The position numbers and the translations under genes are program-made. A DNA stretch of 64,000 bases from Serratia plymuthica NBRC 102599 (GTDB taxonomy: Bacteria > Pseudomonadota > Gammaproteobacteria > Enterobacterales > Enterobacteriaceae): assembly GCF_001590925.1 (NCBI RefSeq), contig NZ_BCTU01000026.1, positions 56,747-120,746 on the forward strand, given 5' to 3'. Each line of letters opens with the position of its first letter. Positions within the stretch are counted from its first letter, which is position 1. Shown piece after piece: positions 56,155-64,000 of this stretch. Under the pieces are notes generated by a model that was not told where the DNA came from, searched no databases, and saw only the letters and a program-made list of their open reading frames with translations.

Positions 56155-57060
56155 ATGGACTTATCAATTGTCATGCCCGCTTTTAATAATTCAGCCAGTC
56201 TGGCCGCAACATTAGTCCGTATGACCAACGCCTGTTTCGGGTTCGATTATGAAATTATTGTGGTTGATGATGCGTCAGAACCAGAAGAGTTGGAAAAAAT
56301 GCGCAGTTTATTGGCCGCTAATCGTCGGGCGCGCCTGCATGAAAATAAAGTGCGCAGTAACACGGCGGCGTCCTGTAATACCGGCTTCCGCCTGGCGCGT
56401 GCAGAGGTGGTTTTCTTTCTGGAACCGGAGGATTTCTTCAGCACCAATTATATTATTCGCCGGCTGAAACGCCACCAGGATACCCGGCTGGACATTGTTT
56501 TCGGCAATTACAGCACGGTGAATGACAAGAATATCCGCAGCTATAGATTTGATTACAAAGAGGGGGCGACGGGGGCGGATTTTTTATTTCTCGATATGGG
56601 CGATATTCGCACTTCCGCCATCAGCCTGCGTAAAAAAGATGACCGGCGTTTTTTGTTTCCCGAGTTCCTTTACAAATACCAGGACTGGGGGTTTTTGGTC
56701 AATGCCACCAATCTGGGCGCCAGGGTGGCCTTTGACGAGGGGCTCGGGGTGTTCATCCGTTGCGGCGATGCCGCGACGGATCGCAGCCGGATGAACATCG
56801 ACGCCAGTGAACAGTTTATTGACGCTTACCTGAACGCCAGCGGCCGCTATATCAGTGGGTTTGCCAGCAAACACCTGTTGGCTTCGTTGTACAGCGAGAA
56901 TCTGCAGGCGTTCAACTATTACTCATCGCGCGCGGAGCATCACGCTCTGAGCAGCAAGTTCAAGGCAATCAAACTGTACGGCGACTGCCTGGCCAGACTG
57001 GGGCTGTTTCCGTTAGGGGGACGCCTGTTGCGCACAGCCCGTGAGGGGTTTCGGAGATGA
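56155..57060 (+). CDS. Glycosyltransferase family 2 protein
   Basis: This 301-aa GT-A fold enzyme has MDLSIVMPAFNNSASLAATL, the nucleotide-binding EIIVVDDAS and a divergent metal region FFLEPEDFF in place of the usual DxD, so its activity needs checking. The C-terminal half is more variable. The gene follows a 141-bp gap, AT-rich near its start. Confidence 0.82.
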   Translation: MDLSIVMPAFNNSASLAATLVRMTNACFGFDYEIIVVDDASEPEELEKMRSLLAANRRARLHENKVRSNTAASCNTGFRLARAEVVFFLEPEDFFSTNYIIRRLKRHQDTRLDIVFGNYSTVNDKNIRSYRFDYKEGATGADFLFLDMGDIRTSAISLRKKDDRRFLFPEFLYKYQDWGFLVNATNLGARVAFDEGLGVFIRCGDAATDRSRMNIDASEQFIDAYLNASGRYISGFASKHLLASLYSENLQAFNYYSSRAEHHALSSKFKAIKLYGDCLARLGLFPLGGRLLRTAREGFRR

Positions 57061-57061
57061 T

Positions 57062-58120
57062 ATGCAGCAACGGAAAGTAGCGATCGTGATTGAGAACATC
57101 GCCGAAAAAGGCGGTACCGAGCGGGTAGCCAGCAGCCTGGCCAACGCGCTGTCCGCGCGTTTGGGCCATCAGGTGGATCTGGTGTCGATCAGCGGTGATC
57201 GGGCGTTTTACCCGCTCGAACCCGAAGTGACGTTGCGCTTCATGTCAGGCAGGTCGCCGCTGTGGCCCTGGCGGCTGGCGCGGTTTCTGCGGCGCGGGCG
57301 CTATGACGTGATAGTCACCGTATCTATGGGCAAGCTCTCGTCGATCATGGTGCCGTATCTGCGGTTGTTGTGCCCGCATAGCCGCCTGCTGCTGAGCGAA
57401 CACGTCAGTTTCCACCAGTATGCCTGGCCGATGAAGTGGCTGAAGGTGTTGGTCTACCGGCTGGGTGACCACACCGTGCTGCTGACCAGGAAAGATCTGG
57501 CCACCATCAGCCGCTGGGTGCCCGAGCATAAATGCCGGGTGATCGAGAACGTCTCGCCGTTCCCGATACGGCCGCCGCAGCAGGAGCCGCAGCCGGTGGC
57601 GTTGGCGGTGGGGCGGCTGTGTTACCAGAAAGGCTTTGACCGCTTGATTGCGGCCTGGCAGCGGACGGCGCAACAAGCGGCGGGCTGGCAGTTGCATATC
57701 GTCGGCGACGGCCCGGATCGCGCCGCATTGCAGCGGCAAATCGATGCAGCCGGCCTTGGCGAACAGGTGAAGTTGTTGCCGGCGACTCCGGATATCGCCA
57801 GTCACTACCGGCAGGCCGGAATGTTGTTGATGACGTCCCGTTATGAAGGGCTGCCAATGGTGCTGATTGAAGCGATGAGCTTTGGCCTGCCGCTGGTGGC
57901 GTTTGACTGTCAGACCGGCCCCGCCGAGCTGATTGACGATGGCGGCAACGGTTATCTGGTGCCGGAAGGCGATATCGCTGCCTTTAGCCAACGCACCCTG
58001 GCGCTGATCGCGGACAGCGAGTTGCGTAAGCGCTTCTCACTGCATTCGCTGGAGCGGGCGCAACAGTACATCCCTGAACGTATATATCCCCAATGGCAAC
58101 AGCTTATCGCTGGAGGTTAA
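57062..58120 (+). CDS. Glycosyltransferase family 4 protein
   Basis: This 352-aa GT-B fold enzyme has the N-terminal GGTERVASSLANAL loop and the C-terminal family 4 signature (VGRLCYQKGFDRLI, HIVGDGPDR, SRYEGLPMVLIEAMSFGLPLVAFD) with the EX7E glutamates. ATG 57062 is used with GGAGATGAT upstream; it starts 1 nt after the previous stop. Confidence 0.9.
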   Translation: MQQRKVAIVIENIAEKGGTERVASSLANALSARLGHQVDLVSISGDRAFYPLEPEVTLRFMSGRSPLWPWRLARFLRRGRYDVIVTVSMGKLSSIMVPYLRLLCPHSRLLLSEHVSFHQYAWPMKWLKVLVYRLGDHTVLLTRKDLATISRWVPEHKCRVIENVSPFPIRPPQQEPQPVALAVGRLCYQKGFDRLIAAWQRTAQQAAGWQLHIVGDGPDRAALQRQIDAAGLGEQVKLLPATPDIASHYRQAGMLLMTSRYEGLPMVLIEAMSFGLPLVAFDCQTGPAELIDDGGNGYLVPEGDIAAFSQRTLALIADSELRKRFSLHSLERAQQYIPERIYPQWQQLIAGG

Positions 58121-58121
58121 G

Positions 58122-58865
58122 ATGGAAAAGGTGTCAGTAATTATGCCGGCGTACAACGCCGCCGGTTTTATCAAAGAGTCGATCCTGGGTGTGTTGAACC
58201 AGACTTATCAGGATTACCATTTGTATGTGATCGACGATGCTTCGACGGACAACACCGCAGACGTGGTTAAACCCTTCATCCACGATCGTCTGACCTACAT
58301 TCGCAACAACACCAACCAGGGCGTGGCCGAAACCCGCAACATCGCCATTGAGGCGGCGCGCGGCGACTATATCGCTTTCTGCGACAGCGACGACGTCTGG
58401 CGCGAAAACAAGCTGGCGCGCCAGGTCGGCGTCCTGAAGACCAACCGCTACGACGTGGTGTGTTCGCATTATTACACCTTCGAAAATGATCTGGCGCTGG
58501 TGAAAAACTACCGTGGCGCAGGCGAGATTATCGCCTACAAGGACATGCTGAAAAGCAACTGGATCGGCAACCTGACCGGCATGTACAACCAGCGCCGGGT
58601 GGGCAAGATCTACCAGAGCAAGGTAGGGCATGAGGATTATGTGATGTGGCTGTCGGTGCTGGAAAAAGCGCGCAACCGTCTGGCGTACTGCATTCCTGAA
58701 CCGCTGGCTTTTTACCGTCTTTCCGCCCAGTCGTTGTCGGGCAACAAAATCAAGGCGGCGGACTGGCAGTGGCAAATCTATCGTCGCCATTTGGGGCTGT
58801 CCTACCAGAAGTCCTGCTACCTGTTCTTCTCCTACCTGTACAGCGCAGTGATGAAACGACAATGA
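58122..58865 (+). CDS. Glycosyltransferase family 2 protein
   Basis: This 247-aa GT-A enzyme has VSVIMPAYNAAGFIKESI, YVIDDASTDNT and the metal-binding FCDSDDVW (DxD-like). It resembles short WcaA-type or CpsI-type transferases. GGAGG-type ribosome binding site (TGGAGGTTAAG) precedes ATG 58122. Its stop overlaps the next gene as ATGA. Confidence 0.9.
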   Translation: MEKVSVIMPAYNAAGFIKESILGVLNQTYQDYHLYVIDDASTDNTADVVKPFIHDRLTYIRNNTNQGVAETRNIAIEAARGDYIAFCDSDDVWRENKLARQVGVLKTNRYDVVCSHYYTFENDLALVKNYRGAGEIIAYKDMLKSNWIGNLTGMYNQRRVGKIYQSKVGHEDYVMWLSVLEKARNRLAYCIPEPLAFYRLSAQSLSGNKIKAADWQWQIYRRHLGLSYQKSCYLFFSYLYSAVMKRQ

Positions 58866-60748
58866 ATATCAGCAAGCTCTCTTTCGCCTGCCTGCTGGCG
58901 GGCGTCGGGCTGGCCGTGCAGGCCCATGCCGCGCCTTGCGGCGACAACCTGTTGGCTAACCCCGGCTTTGAGCAAGGCGGTGCGGGCTGGTCGCTGGCTT
59001 CCGCAGAGGTGGTGTCCGGCGGCCATACCGGCCAGGCCAGCCTGTTTTATCAAAACCACAATCCGGCCAACTATCACAACATGTTGCAGACGCTGTCGGT
59101 CAAAGCGGGCCAACAGCTGGCTTTCGGCGCCTGGGTGCGCGGCGAGAACCTGAAGGGCAAGGGCGACAACCAGGGTGCAACGGTGTTTGTCGAAAGCTAC
59201 GACGAGCAGGGGCGCTTTCTGGCGGGCAGCTACCCGCAGGGCGTGCTGGGCACCAGCGGCTGGCAACCGGTCACCGGCGATTTCAGGGTGCCGGCGCGGG
59301 CGGTAAAGGTGGTGCTGGGGGTTTATCTGCGCCGCGGTACGACCGGCAGCGCCTGGTTTGACGACGTTTACGCCTGTCGGCAGCCGGTTGCGCCGGCGCT
59401 GTACCAGATGCGCGCAGGCAACGGCGCGGCATCGAGCCTGATCGAGGTCGTGGATCCGCAGCAGGTGCAAGTGGACAGTACGCTGGTCGACGGAAAAAGT
59501 GCCGCCGTGAAAAGCGACAGCCGCCGTTACCGCATTGAAGGGAAACAGCAGGTAGAGTTCACGCTGCCGGCCGGGCTGGCCGCCGGGGAATACCGCCTGC
59601 AGCAGCAGGTGACGGACGTGGCGACTCAGCGCAGCCAGCGCAGCGAGATGCCGATCAGCGTCGGCCGCCCGCAACCGAAAGTGGCGCTGGATGCGCAGGG
59701 CTATACCCTGAAACAGGGGAAGCGTTTCTTCCCGCTCGGCATTTACATGTACGGTGAGATGGCGACGGATGAGCACCTGGCGCGCATCCGCGATGCCGGT
59801 TTCAACACGTTGCTGAATTACAACTATGGCACCGTGGGCGATCCGAACCGTTATTTCCGCAAAACGCAGCAATATGGTTTGCAGGTGATTTTCTCGCTGA
59901 AAGACCTGTATCCCGGCACCCGGTTCGCGCCGCAAACCAAACTGAGTTACCCGCAACTGACGGCGAATTACGTCGAAAAGTTCAAACATGAACCGAACCT
60001 GCTGGCCTGGTACATCAACGATGAGCTGGGGCCGGAGTATGTGCCGCAGATTGAAGAAAAACACCTGCAGGTGAAACGGCTGGATCCGGATCACTTGACG
60101 TTCCAGGTGCTGGACAAGACCGGCACGCTTAACGCCTATTTCAACAGTTCGGACGTGCTGGCCAGCGATCCTTACCCGGTCGGCAGAGATGCCGATCTGA
60201 CGCGAACCCTGGAATACACGCGCATTACCAGCCAGGTCGCGCGCCAGGTCAAGGGCGCCTGGCTGGTGATGCAGATCATGGATCACGCCGCTTACGCGCC
60301 AAAACGCAAACCGCGCCAGCCCACCGAGGCGGAGATGCGCAATCAGGCCTGGCTGGGCCTGATTGGCGGCGCGAAGGGCATCTTGTTTTATTCCTATACC
60401 GACTTGTTCTACAAGCGCCAACGCGGCGGCTTCAGCCAGCGGGAGTTCGATGCGGTCTGGCGAGGCGTGGCCAGCGTAGCGCAGCAGATTGTCAGCTTTA
60501 ATCCCTACCTGCTGTCTGGCGAAAGCCTCTTGCTGCAGGGCAACAATACCGCTATCCCGGCGCGGCTGTTTATCAACGGCGAGCGCGGTCTGGTGTTGAT
60601 CGCCAACCCTTACTATCGGCCGATGTCGGCGCGTTTCGATCTGCCTGCGGGCTGGCGAGCGCAAGGGAAGACGCAGATCGACGCGCAGTTGTCGTCGATG
60701 GGCAGCAGCGCGGTAGAGGTGCAACGTCAAACAGAAAAGAAAGGATAA
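58862..60748 (+). CDS. Exported glycoside hydrolase-like protein with a carbohydrate-binding module
   Basis: The 628-aa product has a signal peptide (cut near AHA-APC), an N-terminal jelly-roll module like CBM4/9 (about 27-178, NLLANPGFEQGGAGWSLAS...WFDDVYA), a beta-rich linker and a (beta/alpha)8-like domain (about 300-560) with FPLGIYMYGE, AGFNTLLNYN and LAWYINDELGPE; the NDE near 385-387 resembles the acid/base site of clan GH-A. A small beta domain ends it. It may trim or cut the polysaccharide in the periplasm, helping release or length control. Family and substrate are not certain. Confidence 0.78.
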   Translation: MNISKLSFACLLAGVGLAVQAHAAPCGDNLLANPGFEQGGAGWSLASAEVVSGGHTGQASLFYQNHNPANYHNMLQTLSVKAGQQLAFGAWVRGENLKGKGDNQGATVFVESYDEQGRFLAGSYPQGVLGTSGWQPVTGDFRVPARAVKVVLGVYLRRGTTGSAWFDDVYACRQPVAPALYQMRAGNGAASSLIEVVDPQQVQVDSTLVDGKSAAVKSDSRRYRIEGKQQVEFTLPAGLAAGEYRLQQQVTDVATQRSQRSEMPISVGRPQPKVALDAQGYTLKQGKRFFPLGIYMYGEMATDEHLARIRDAGFNTLLNYNYGTVGDPNRYFRKTQQYGLQVIFSLKDLYPGTRFAPQTKLSYPQLTANYVEKFKHEPNLLAWYINDELGPEYVPQIEEKHLQVKRLDPDHLTFQVLDKTGTLNAYFNSSDVLASDPYPVGRDADLTRTLEYTRITSQVARQVKGAWLVMQIMDHAAYAPKRKPRQPTEAEMRNQAWLGLIGGAKGILFYSYTDLFYKRQRGGFSQREFDAVWRGVASVAQQIVSFNPYLLSGESLLLQGNNTAIPARLFINGERGLVLIANPYYRPMSARFDLPAGWRAQGKTQIDAQLSSMGSSAVEVQRQTEKKG

Positions 60749-60754
60749 CCGATC

Positions 60755-61741
60755 ATGAAAACCACCCTGAGCCTGATTATTCCGGTCTATAAGGTCGAGG
60801 CTTACATTGAGGCGTGCCTTTGCTCGGTACTGCAACAGCTGCCTGATTGGGCGGAGGTGATCATTGTGGATGACGGCAGCCCGGACGATTCCATCGGCGT
60901 TGTCGAAGAGGTGTTGTGCCGTTACCCGCAACTGAAACCGCAGGTCAGCATTCTGCGGCAGCATAACCAGGGGCTGAGCGAGGCGCGCAACAGCGGCATT
61001 GCGCATGCCGAGGGGCAACATGTCGGTTTCCTGGATTCCGACGATGTGCTGCTGGAAGGGTATTTCAGCATTCTGGGCCGGCTGTTGGCGGATAACCCGC
61101 TGGCGGACATCGTGGCTTTCAATGCCCAGCGATTTTCCGTGATGAACAACGGCCAAATCCAGCCTGATTGCACCCTGGCCATTGTGCCCGGCAATGCTGC
61201 CCCGCAGGATCGCGACACGCATATGGCGCTGCTGGCGGACAGCTTCAATCGCAGCATGTGGTTTGCCTGGGCGCGTATTTACCGCAAAACGTTATTCGAC
61301 GAGATGCGTTTCCCGCAGGGACGCAATTTTGAGGATATTCAGCTCATCCCGCAGCTGTACCTGAAGGCGGAACGCATCGTGATGTGCGATACGCCGCTGG
61401 TGGGATACCGTGCCAACCCGAACGGCATTACGCGAGCGCCAAAGCGGCGCGATCTGGATGACCTGGATTATGCGATCGCCGGCGCCGACAGCGGACGGCG
61501 CCTGGGAACGGGGAATGGGCTGTATTCGATCCTTTATGTCACCACGCTCAAGGCACGTCTGCTGGTGGGGCTGGATTTTTTCGGGCTGCGCGACGCGTTG
61601 CGGGAAACCGGCGAACTGAAACGCCGCTATTCCGGTTTGCGCGCAGAGGAACGCAAACTGCTGAGCCGCAAGAACCGGTTGTTCTATCGCAGCCCGCTGG
61701 CCTACTACCTGATGGCCCGGCTTTATAGCCTGCGCGGATAG
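60755..61741 (+). CDS. Glycosyltransferase family 2 protein
   Basis: This 328-aa GT-A enzyme has LSLIIPVYKVEAYIEACL, EVIIVDDGSPDDS, GLSEARNSGI and FLDSDDVLLEG (DSDD metal site). AAAGGATAACC lies just before ATG 60755, six bases after the hydrolase gene. The C-terminal helices (ERKLLSRKNRLFYRSPLAYYLM) may touch the membrane. Confidence 0.9.
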   Translation: MKTTLSLIIPVYKVEAYIEACLCSVLQQLPDWAEVIIVDDGSPDDSIGVVEEVLCRYPQLKPQVSILRQHNQGLSEARNSGIAHAEGQHVGFLDSDDVLLEGYFSILGRLLADNPLADIVAFNAQRFSVMNNGQIQPDCTLAIVPGNAAPQDRDTHMALLADSFNRSMWFAWARIYRKTLFDEMRFPQGRNFEDIQLIPQLYLKAERIVMCDTPLVGYRANPNGITRAPKRRDLDDLDYAIAGADSGRRLGTGNGLYSILYVTTLKARLLVGLDFFGLRDALRETGELKRRYSGLRAEERKLLSRKNRLFYRSPLAYYLMARLYSLRG

Positions 61742-61771
61742 CGGCGCTGTATTTGCCCATTCCCGGATCGA

Positions 61772-61829
61772 GTAGGGGCGCCGCATGCTGCGCCCATGTT
61801 AAACGGGGTGAATGTATTCGCCCCCCTAC
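61772..61829. repeat. Short palindromic intergenic repeat
   Basis: GTAGGGGCG (61772-61780) and CGCCCCCCTAC (61819-61829) form an outer inverted repeat that encloses two hairpins: GGGCG/CGCCC around CCGCATGCTG, and GGGGTGAAT/ATTCGCCCC. It fills most of the gap between two glycosyltransferase genes. It looks like a mobile REP/MITE-type repeat. Confidence 0.6.
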
Positions 61830-61844
61830 AGGCAGAATAAGACC

Positions 61845-62747
61845 ATGGACATCAAAGTCAGCGTTATCATACCCACCTATGGCCGCAGCGAGTTGCTGAC
61901 GCGCGCCATTGACAGCGTGCTGGCGCAAACCCACTGCACGTTGGAAATCATCGTGGTGGACGACAACCCGCAAGGCGATGCGCACCGCCTGGCAACCCGC
62001 GAATGCCTGGCAGGCTACATTAACAAGGGGCAGATTATCTATTATCCGCGTCGGCACAACGGTGGCGGGGCGCTGGCGCGCAACAGCGGGATCCTGCGTT
62101 CAAGCGGGGAGTACATCACTTTTCTGGATGACGACGATTACTACCACCCGCAGAAGATTGCCCACCAACTGGCGTTTATGCGCCAGAGCGATTATGACGT
62201 CAGCCTGTGCGATATGGATATTCTTAAGAACGGCCAGATTAACGCAGACCATTATTACCGCGCCCGTTGCGATGGCCTGGAAGACTTTATGTTGGCCGGC
62301 GTAGCCTATACGCCGATGATCATGATGCGGCGCAGCGCGGCGATTGCGGTGCGCGGCTTTTTCAACACTCCGCGCTACCAGGACCATATTTTCCTGTATC
62401 GGCTGCTGGCGGCCGGGGCGCGCATCGGTACGCTGCATGAACGCCTGGCGGTACATAACGACCATGACGGCGAACGCATTACCTCCAGCCCGAAAGGCAT
62501 TATCGGGTATCGCAACAAAATGCTGTTCGAAAGGCGGCTGATGCCGCAGATATCGCCCCGGGCGCGCAAGATTATGCGTCTGCGCCACACCTGTATTGAT
62601 TCGCGCATCATTACCGACGGCAAGAGCCGGTTGGCGGGCGTAGTGTACGGTCTGAAGGGCATTGTCTACGTAAACAGCGGCCTGATGGCCGGGGTTTATA
62701 TGAAAAATATCATCCGCAACCTGTTTTTCCGTGGCGTCCCCTTCTGA
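61845..62747 (+). CDS. Glycosyltransferase family 2 protein
   Basis: This 300-aa GT-A enzyme has VSVIIPTYGRSELLTRAI, EIIVVDDNPQ, GGGALARNSGI and FLDDDDYYHPQK (DDDD metal site). The C-terminus (GVYGLKGIVYV) resembles other polysaccharide transferases. ATG 61845 is chosen to start the fold; the longer frame reads into the repeat. Confidence 0.9.
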   Translation: MDIKVSVIIPTYGRSELLTRAIDSVLAQTHCTLEIIVVDDNPQGDAHRLATRECLAGYINKGQIIYYPRRHNGGGALARNSGILRSSGEYITFLDDDDYYHPQKIAHQLAFMRQSDYDVSLCDMDILKNGQINADHYYRARCDGLEDFMLAGVAYTPMIMMRRSAAIAVRGFFNTPRYQDHIFLYRLLAAGARIGTLHERLAVHNDHDGERITSSPKGIIGYRNKMLFERRLMPQISPRARKIMRLRHTCIDSRIITDGKSRLAGVVYGLKGIVYVNSGLMAGVYMKNIIRNLFFRGVPF

Positions 62748-62797
62748 AGGGCCATGTGTGATGTGCGGTGAAGGGCGAACCCATCCAGAGGAAGATT

Positions 62798-64000
62798 ATG
62801 CGCTTTGAACGTTCTACGGTGATCGGCAGCGTGCTGTTGTTGACGGTGCCGCTATTTGCTTTGATACAGAGTATCGCCACGCTGCGTCCAGGAAAGAAAA
62901 ACTCGATGGCCTATCTGCTGATAGCGCTGTGCTTTTTTTTCTTTTTCATCAAGATCCCGCCGTTGGCGGATCTCTATCGCCACTTTGCCAATTACGCGGC
63001 CATCACCTCGGCCACCACGCTGACGGATGTGATTCAGGGTAAGGTGGACATCGTTCTTTATGCCAACTTTTACATTTTCAAAACGCTCGGCATTCCCTTT
63101 TTCGTTATTCCGGGGCTTTACACCGCGCTGTCGGTCTACTGTTATCTCACCGCGCTGAATATTGTCATGTTGCACTCCGGCAAGACGTTTTCCTCCCGGC
63201 AGTTTGTCCTGCTGCATCTGGCGGTGCTGTTTTTGATCAACCCGTTTATTATCGCCATGGGGCTGCGGTTTGGTTTCTCTATGGCCGTGATGACACTCGC
63301 CATGACGCTGTTTTGCCATAAGAAAAATCAAACGCTTGCCATCTGCTTGATGCTGTTCGCCATGCTGACCCACTTTTCCAGCATGCTGCTGGTCGGCGTT
63401 TTCCTGTGCAGCAGGCTGATGCGCTTGAACCGCCCGCTGACGGTATTGTTCAGCGCCATTGCGCTGGTGACCGCCAAGTTCGCACTGCCGTTTATCCTGT
63501 CGCATATTACGATTTCCGGCATCAATAGCTACTCGGACGTCTATACCTCGGGCATGTATGCCAGCGACTATCTGACCAGCGGTAACGCCAACGGGATGAT
63601 TAACTTCCTGATTATCCTGTTCCCGGCGCTGTTCCTCGGCGGGTATATGCTGGGCAATCCGATGCGCAACCAGGCCGGAGATATCAAAAACGCTGCGGCG
63701 TGGCTGGTGGTGTTTGTCTTCCTGTGTTCAAGCTCATTGCAGGCGGCGAGCCGCTATGCGAGCGTGGCGTCGGTGTTCCTGCTGTTTTACTACGTTGCCC
63801 ACCAGGGTTCTTTCCTGCGCGGCCGGTTTAATTATTTCTTCTTGTGTTTCATGCTGATGGCCACCGGCTACAACCTTATCGAGAATATTTATGTCCCGCG
63901 TCGCCCCATCCTGCTGGGGGAAATGTGGCAGTCGTTCTACAAAACGCCGTTGCTGAACCTGTTCTACGGTGAAGAAGAGTACGAGCAGTATCTGCGTTTT
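62798..64000 (+). CDS. Wzy/EpsG-like polysaccharide polymerase (3' end outside the window)
   Basis: The frame runs open to the window edge for 401 codons. It has many hydrophobic segments and a large loop; LRFGFSMAVMTLAM and FAMLTHFSSMLLVG resemble the EpsG-type polymerase pattern (RxxxA... and THxS). AGAGGAAGATT precedes ATG 62798. It would join lipid-linked repeat units in the periplasm, completing a Wzx/Wzy-dependent set with wzx, wzc and wza. Confidence 0.8.
   Translation, partial: MRFERSTVIGSVLLLTVPLFALIQSIATLRPGKKNSMAYLLIALCFFFFFIKIPPLADLYRHFANYAAITSATTLTDVIQGKVDIVLYANFYIFKTLGIPFFVIPGLYTALSVYCYLTALNIVMLHSGKTFSSRQFVLLHLAVLFLINPFIIAMGLRFGFSMAVMTLAMTLFCHKKNQTLAICLMLFAMLTHFSSMLLVGVFLCSRLMRLNRPLTVLFSAIALVTAKFALPFILSHITISGINSYSDVYTSGMYASDYLTSGNANGMINFLIILFPALFLGGYMLGNPMRNQAGDIKNAAAWLVVFVFLCSSSLQAASRYASVASVFLLFYYVAHQGSFLRGRFNYFFLCFMLMATGYNLIENIYVPRRPILLGEMWQSFYKTPLLNLFYGEEEYEQYLRF

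Noticed and set aside
58832..61222. Minus-strand frame of 796 codons, longer than most real genes here
   Set aside because: It is antisense to the exported hydrolase-like gene and a glycosyltransferase gene, both with clear motifs; its translation is low-complexity, rich in R, H, Q and V, with no recognisable motif.
1..64000. CRISPR arrays, tRNA or rRNA genes, prophage modules
   Set aside because: I read both strands for regularly spaced repeats, tRNA-like cloverleaf ends and phage structural genes and saw none; a tRNAscan or CRISPR search would settle it.

Overview
The window looks like a chromosomal segment of a Serratia-type member of the Enterobacterales, close to S. plymuthica, S. liquefaciens or S. 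proteamaculans. This rests on near-identity of many proteins to E. coli core proteins as I remember them, on overall high GC, on the presence of lpxO and on an assimilatory nas operon; no database search was run. The left edge cuts putA and the right edge cuts a wzy-like polymerase gene. I saw no tRNA, rRNA, CRISPR array or intact insertion sequence.

Layout. (1) 1-9.9 kb: divergent putA/putP (proline use) with put operators between them, then the Fur-type efeUOB ferrous-iron operon and a TonB-dependent receptor of the PqqU (YncD) type. (2) 10.0-12.5 kb: an AT-rich accessory patch with a tightly overlapping gene pair of unknown function (230 aa plus a 65-aa two-helix membrane protein), a decayed IS3-family transposase and a doubtful small ORF. 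(3) 12.5-18.2 kb: phoH, lpxO, chaA, a siderophore-interacting reductase with a Fur box, chaB, an ERIC element and chaC. (4) 18.5-40.2 kb: about 22 kb that lies between chaC and ychO, which are nearly adjacent in E. coli. It holds cbl, an oligopeptide-class ABC transporter with two paralogous binding proteins, nasR, the nas operon (nitrate transporter, a fused NasC-NirB-NirD protein, NasA), a siroheme methyltransferase, a PEBP-family protein and an orphan prepilin peptidase. (5) 40.8-46.5 kb: ychO, narL, narX, narK in the E. coli order, but without narGHJI next to narK. (6) 47.2-64 kb: an exopolysaccharide cluster with a CadC/ToxR-like membrane regulator, an epimerase, a JUMPstart/ops site, a WecA-like initiating transferase, wza, wzc (no wzb), wzx, a TupA-like ATP-grasp protein, five glycosyltransferases, a periplasmic glycoside hydrolase-like protein and a wzy-like gene.

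How the parts work together. The nas region reads as a full nitrogen-regulated circuit: tandem NtrC-like sites, a sigma-54 promoter, a leader with a hexaloop hairpin of the type ANTAR proteins bind, an intrinsic terminator, and nasR just upstream. The clearest oddity is a 195-bp ERIC element lying exactly between the NtrC-like sites and the sigma-54 promoter, pushing the enhancer from about -95 to about -290. The exopolysaccharide operon carries its own RfaH-type logic: an ops site upstream and a strong terminator between the first gene and wza. The best candidates for something undescribed are the 10.0-11.0 kb gene pair, the NasC-NirB-NirD fusion and the exopolysaccharide cluster with its regulator and hydrolase.
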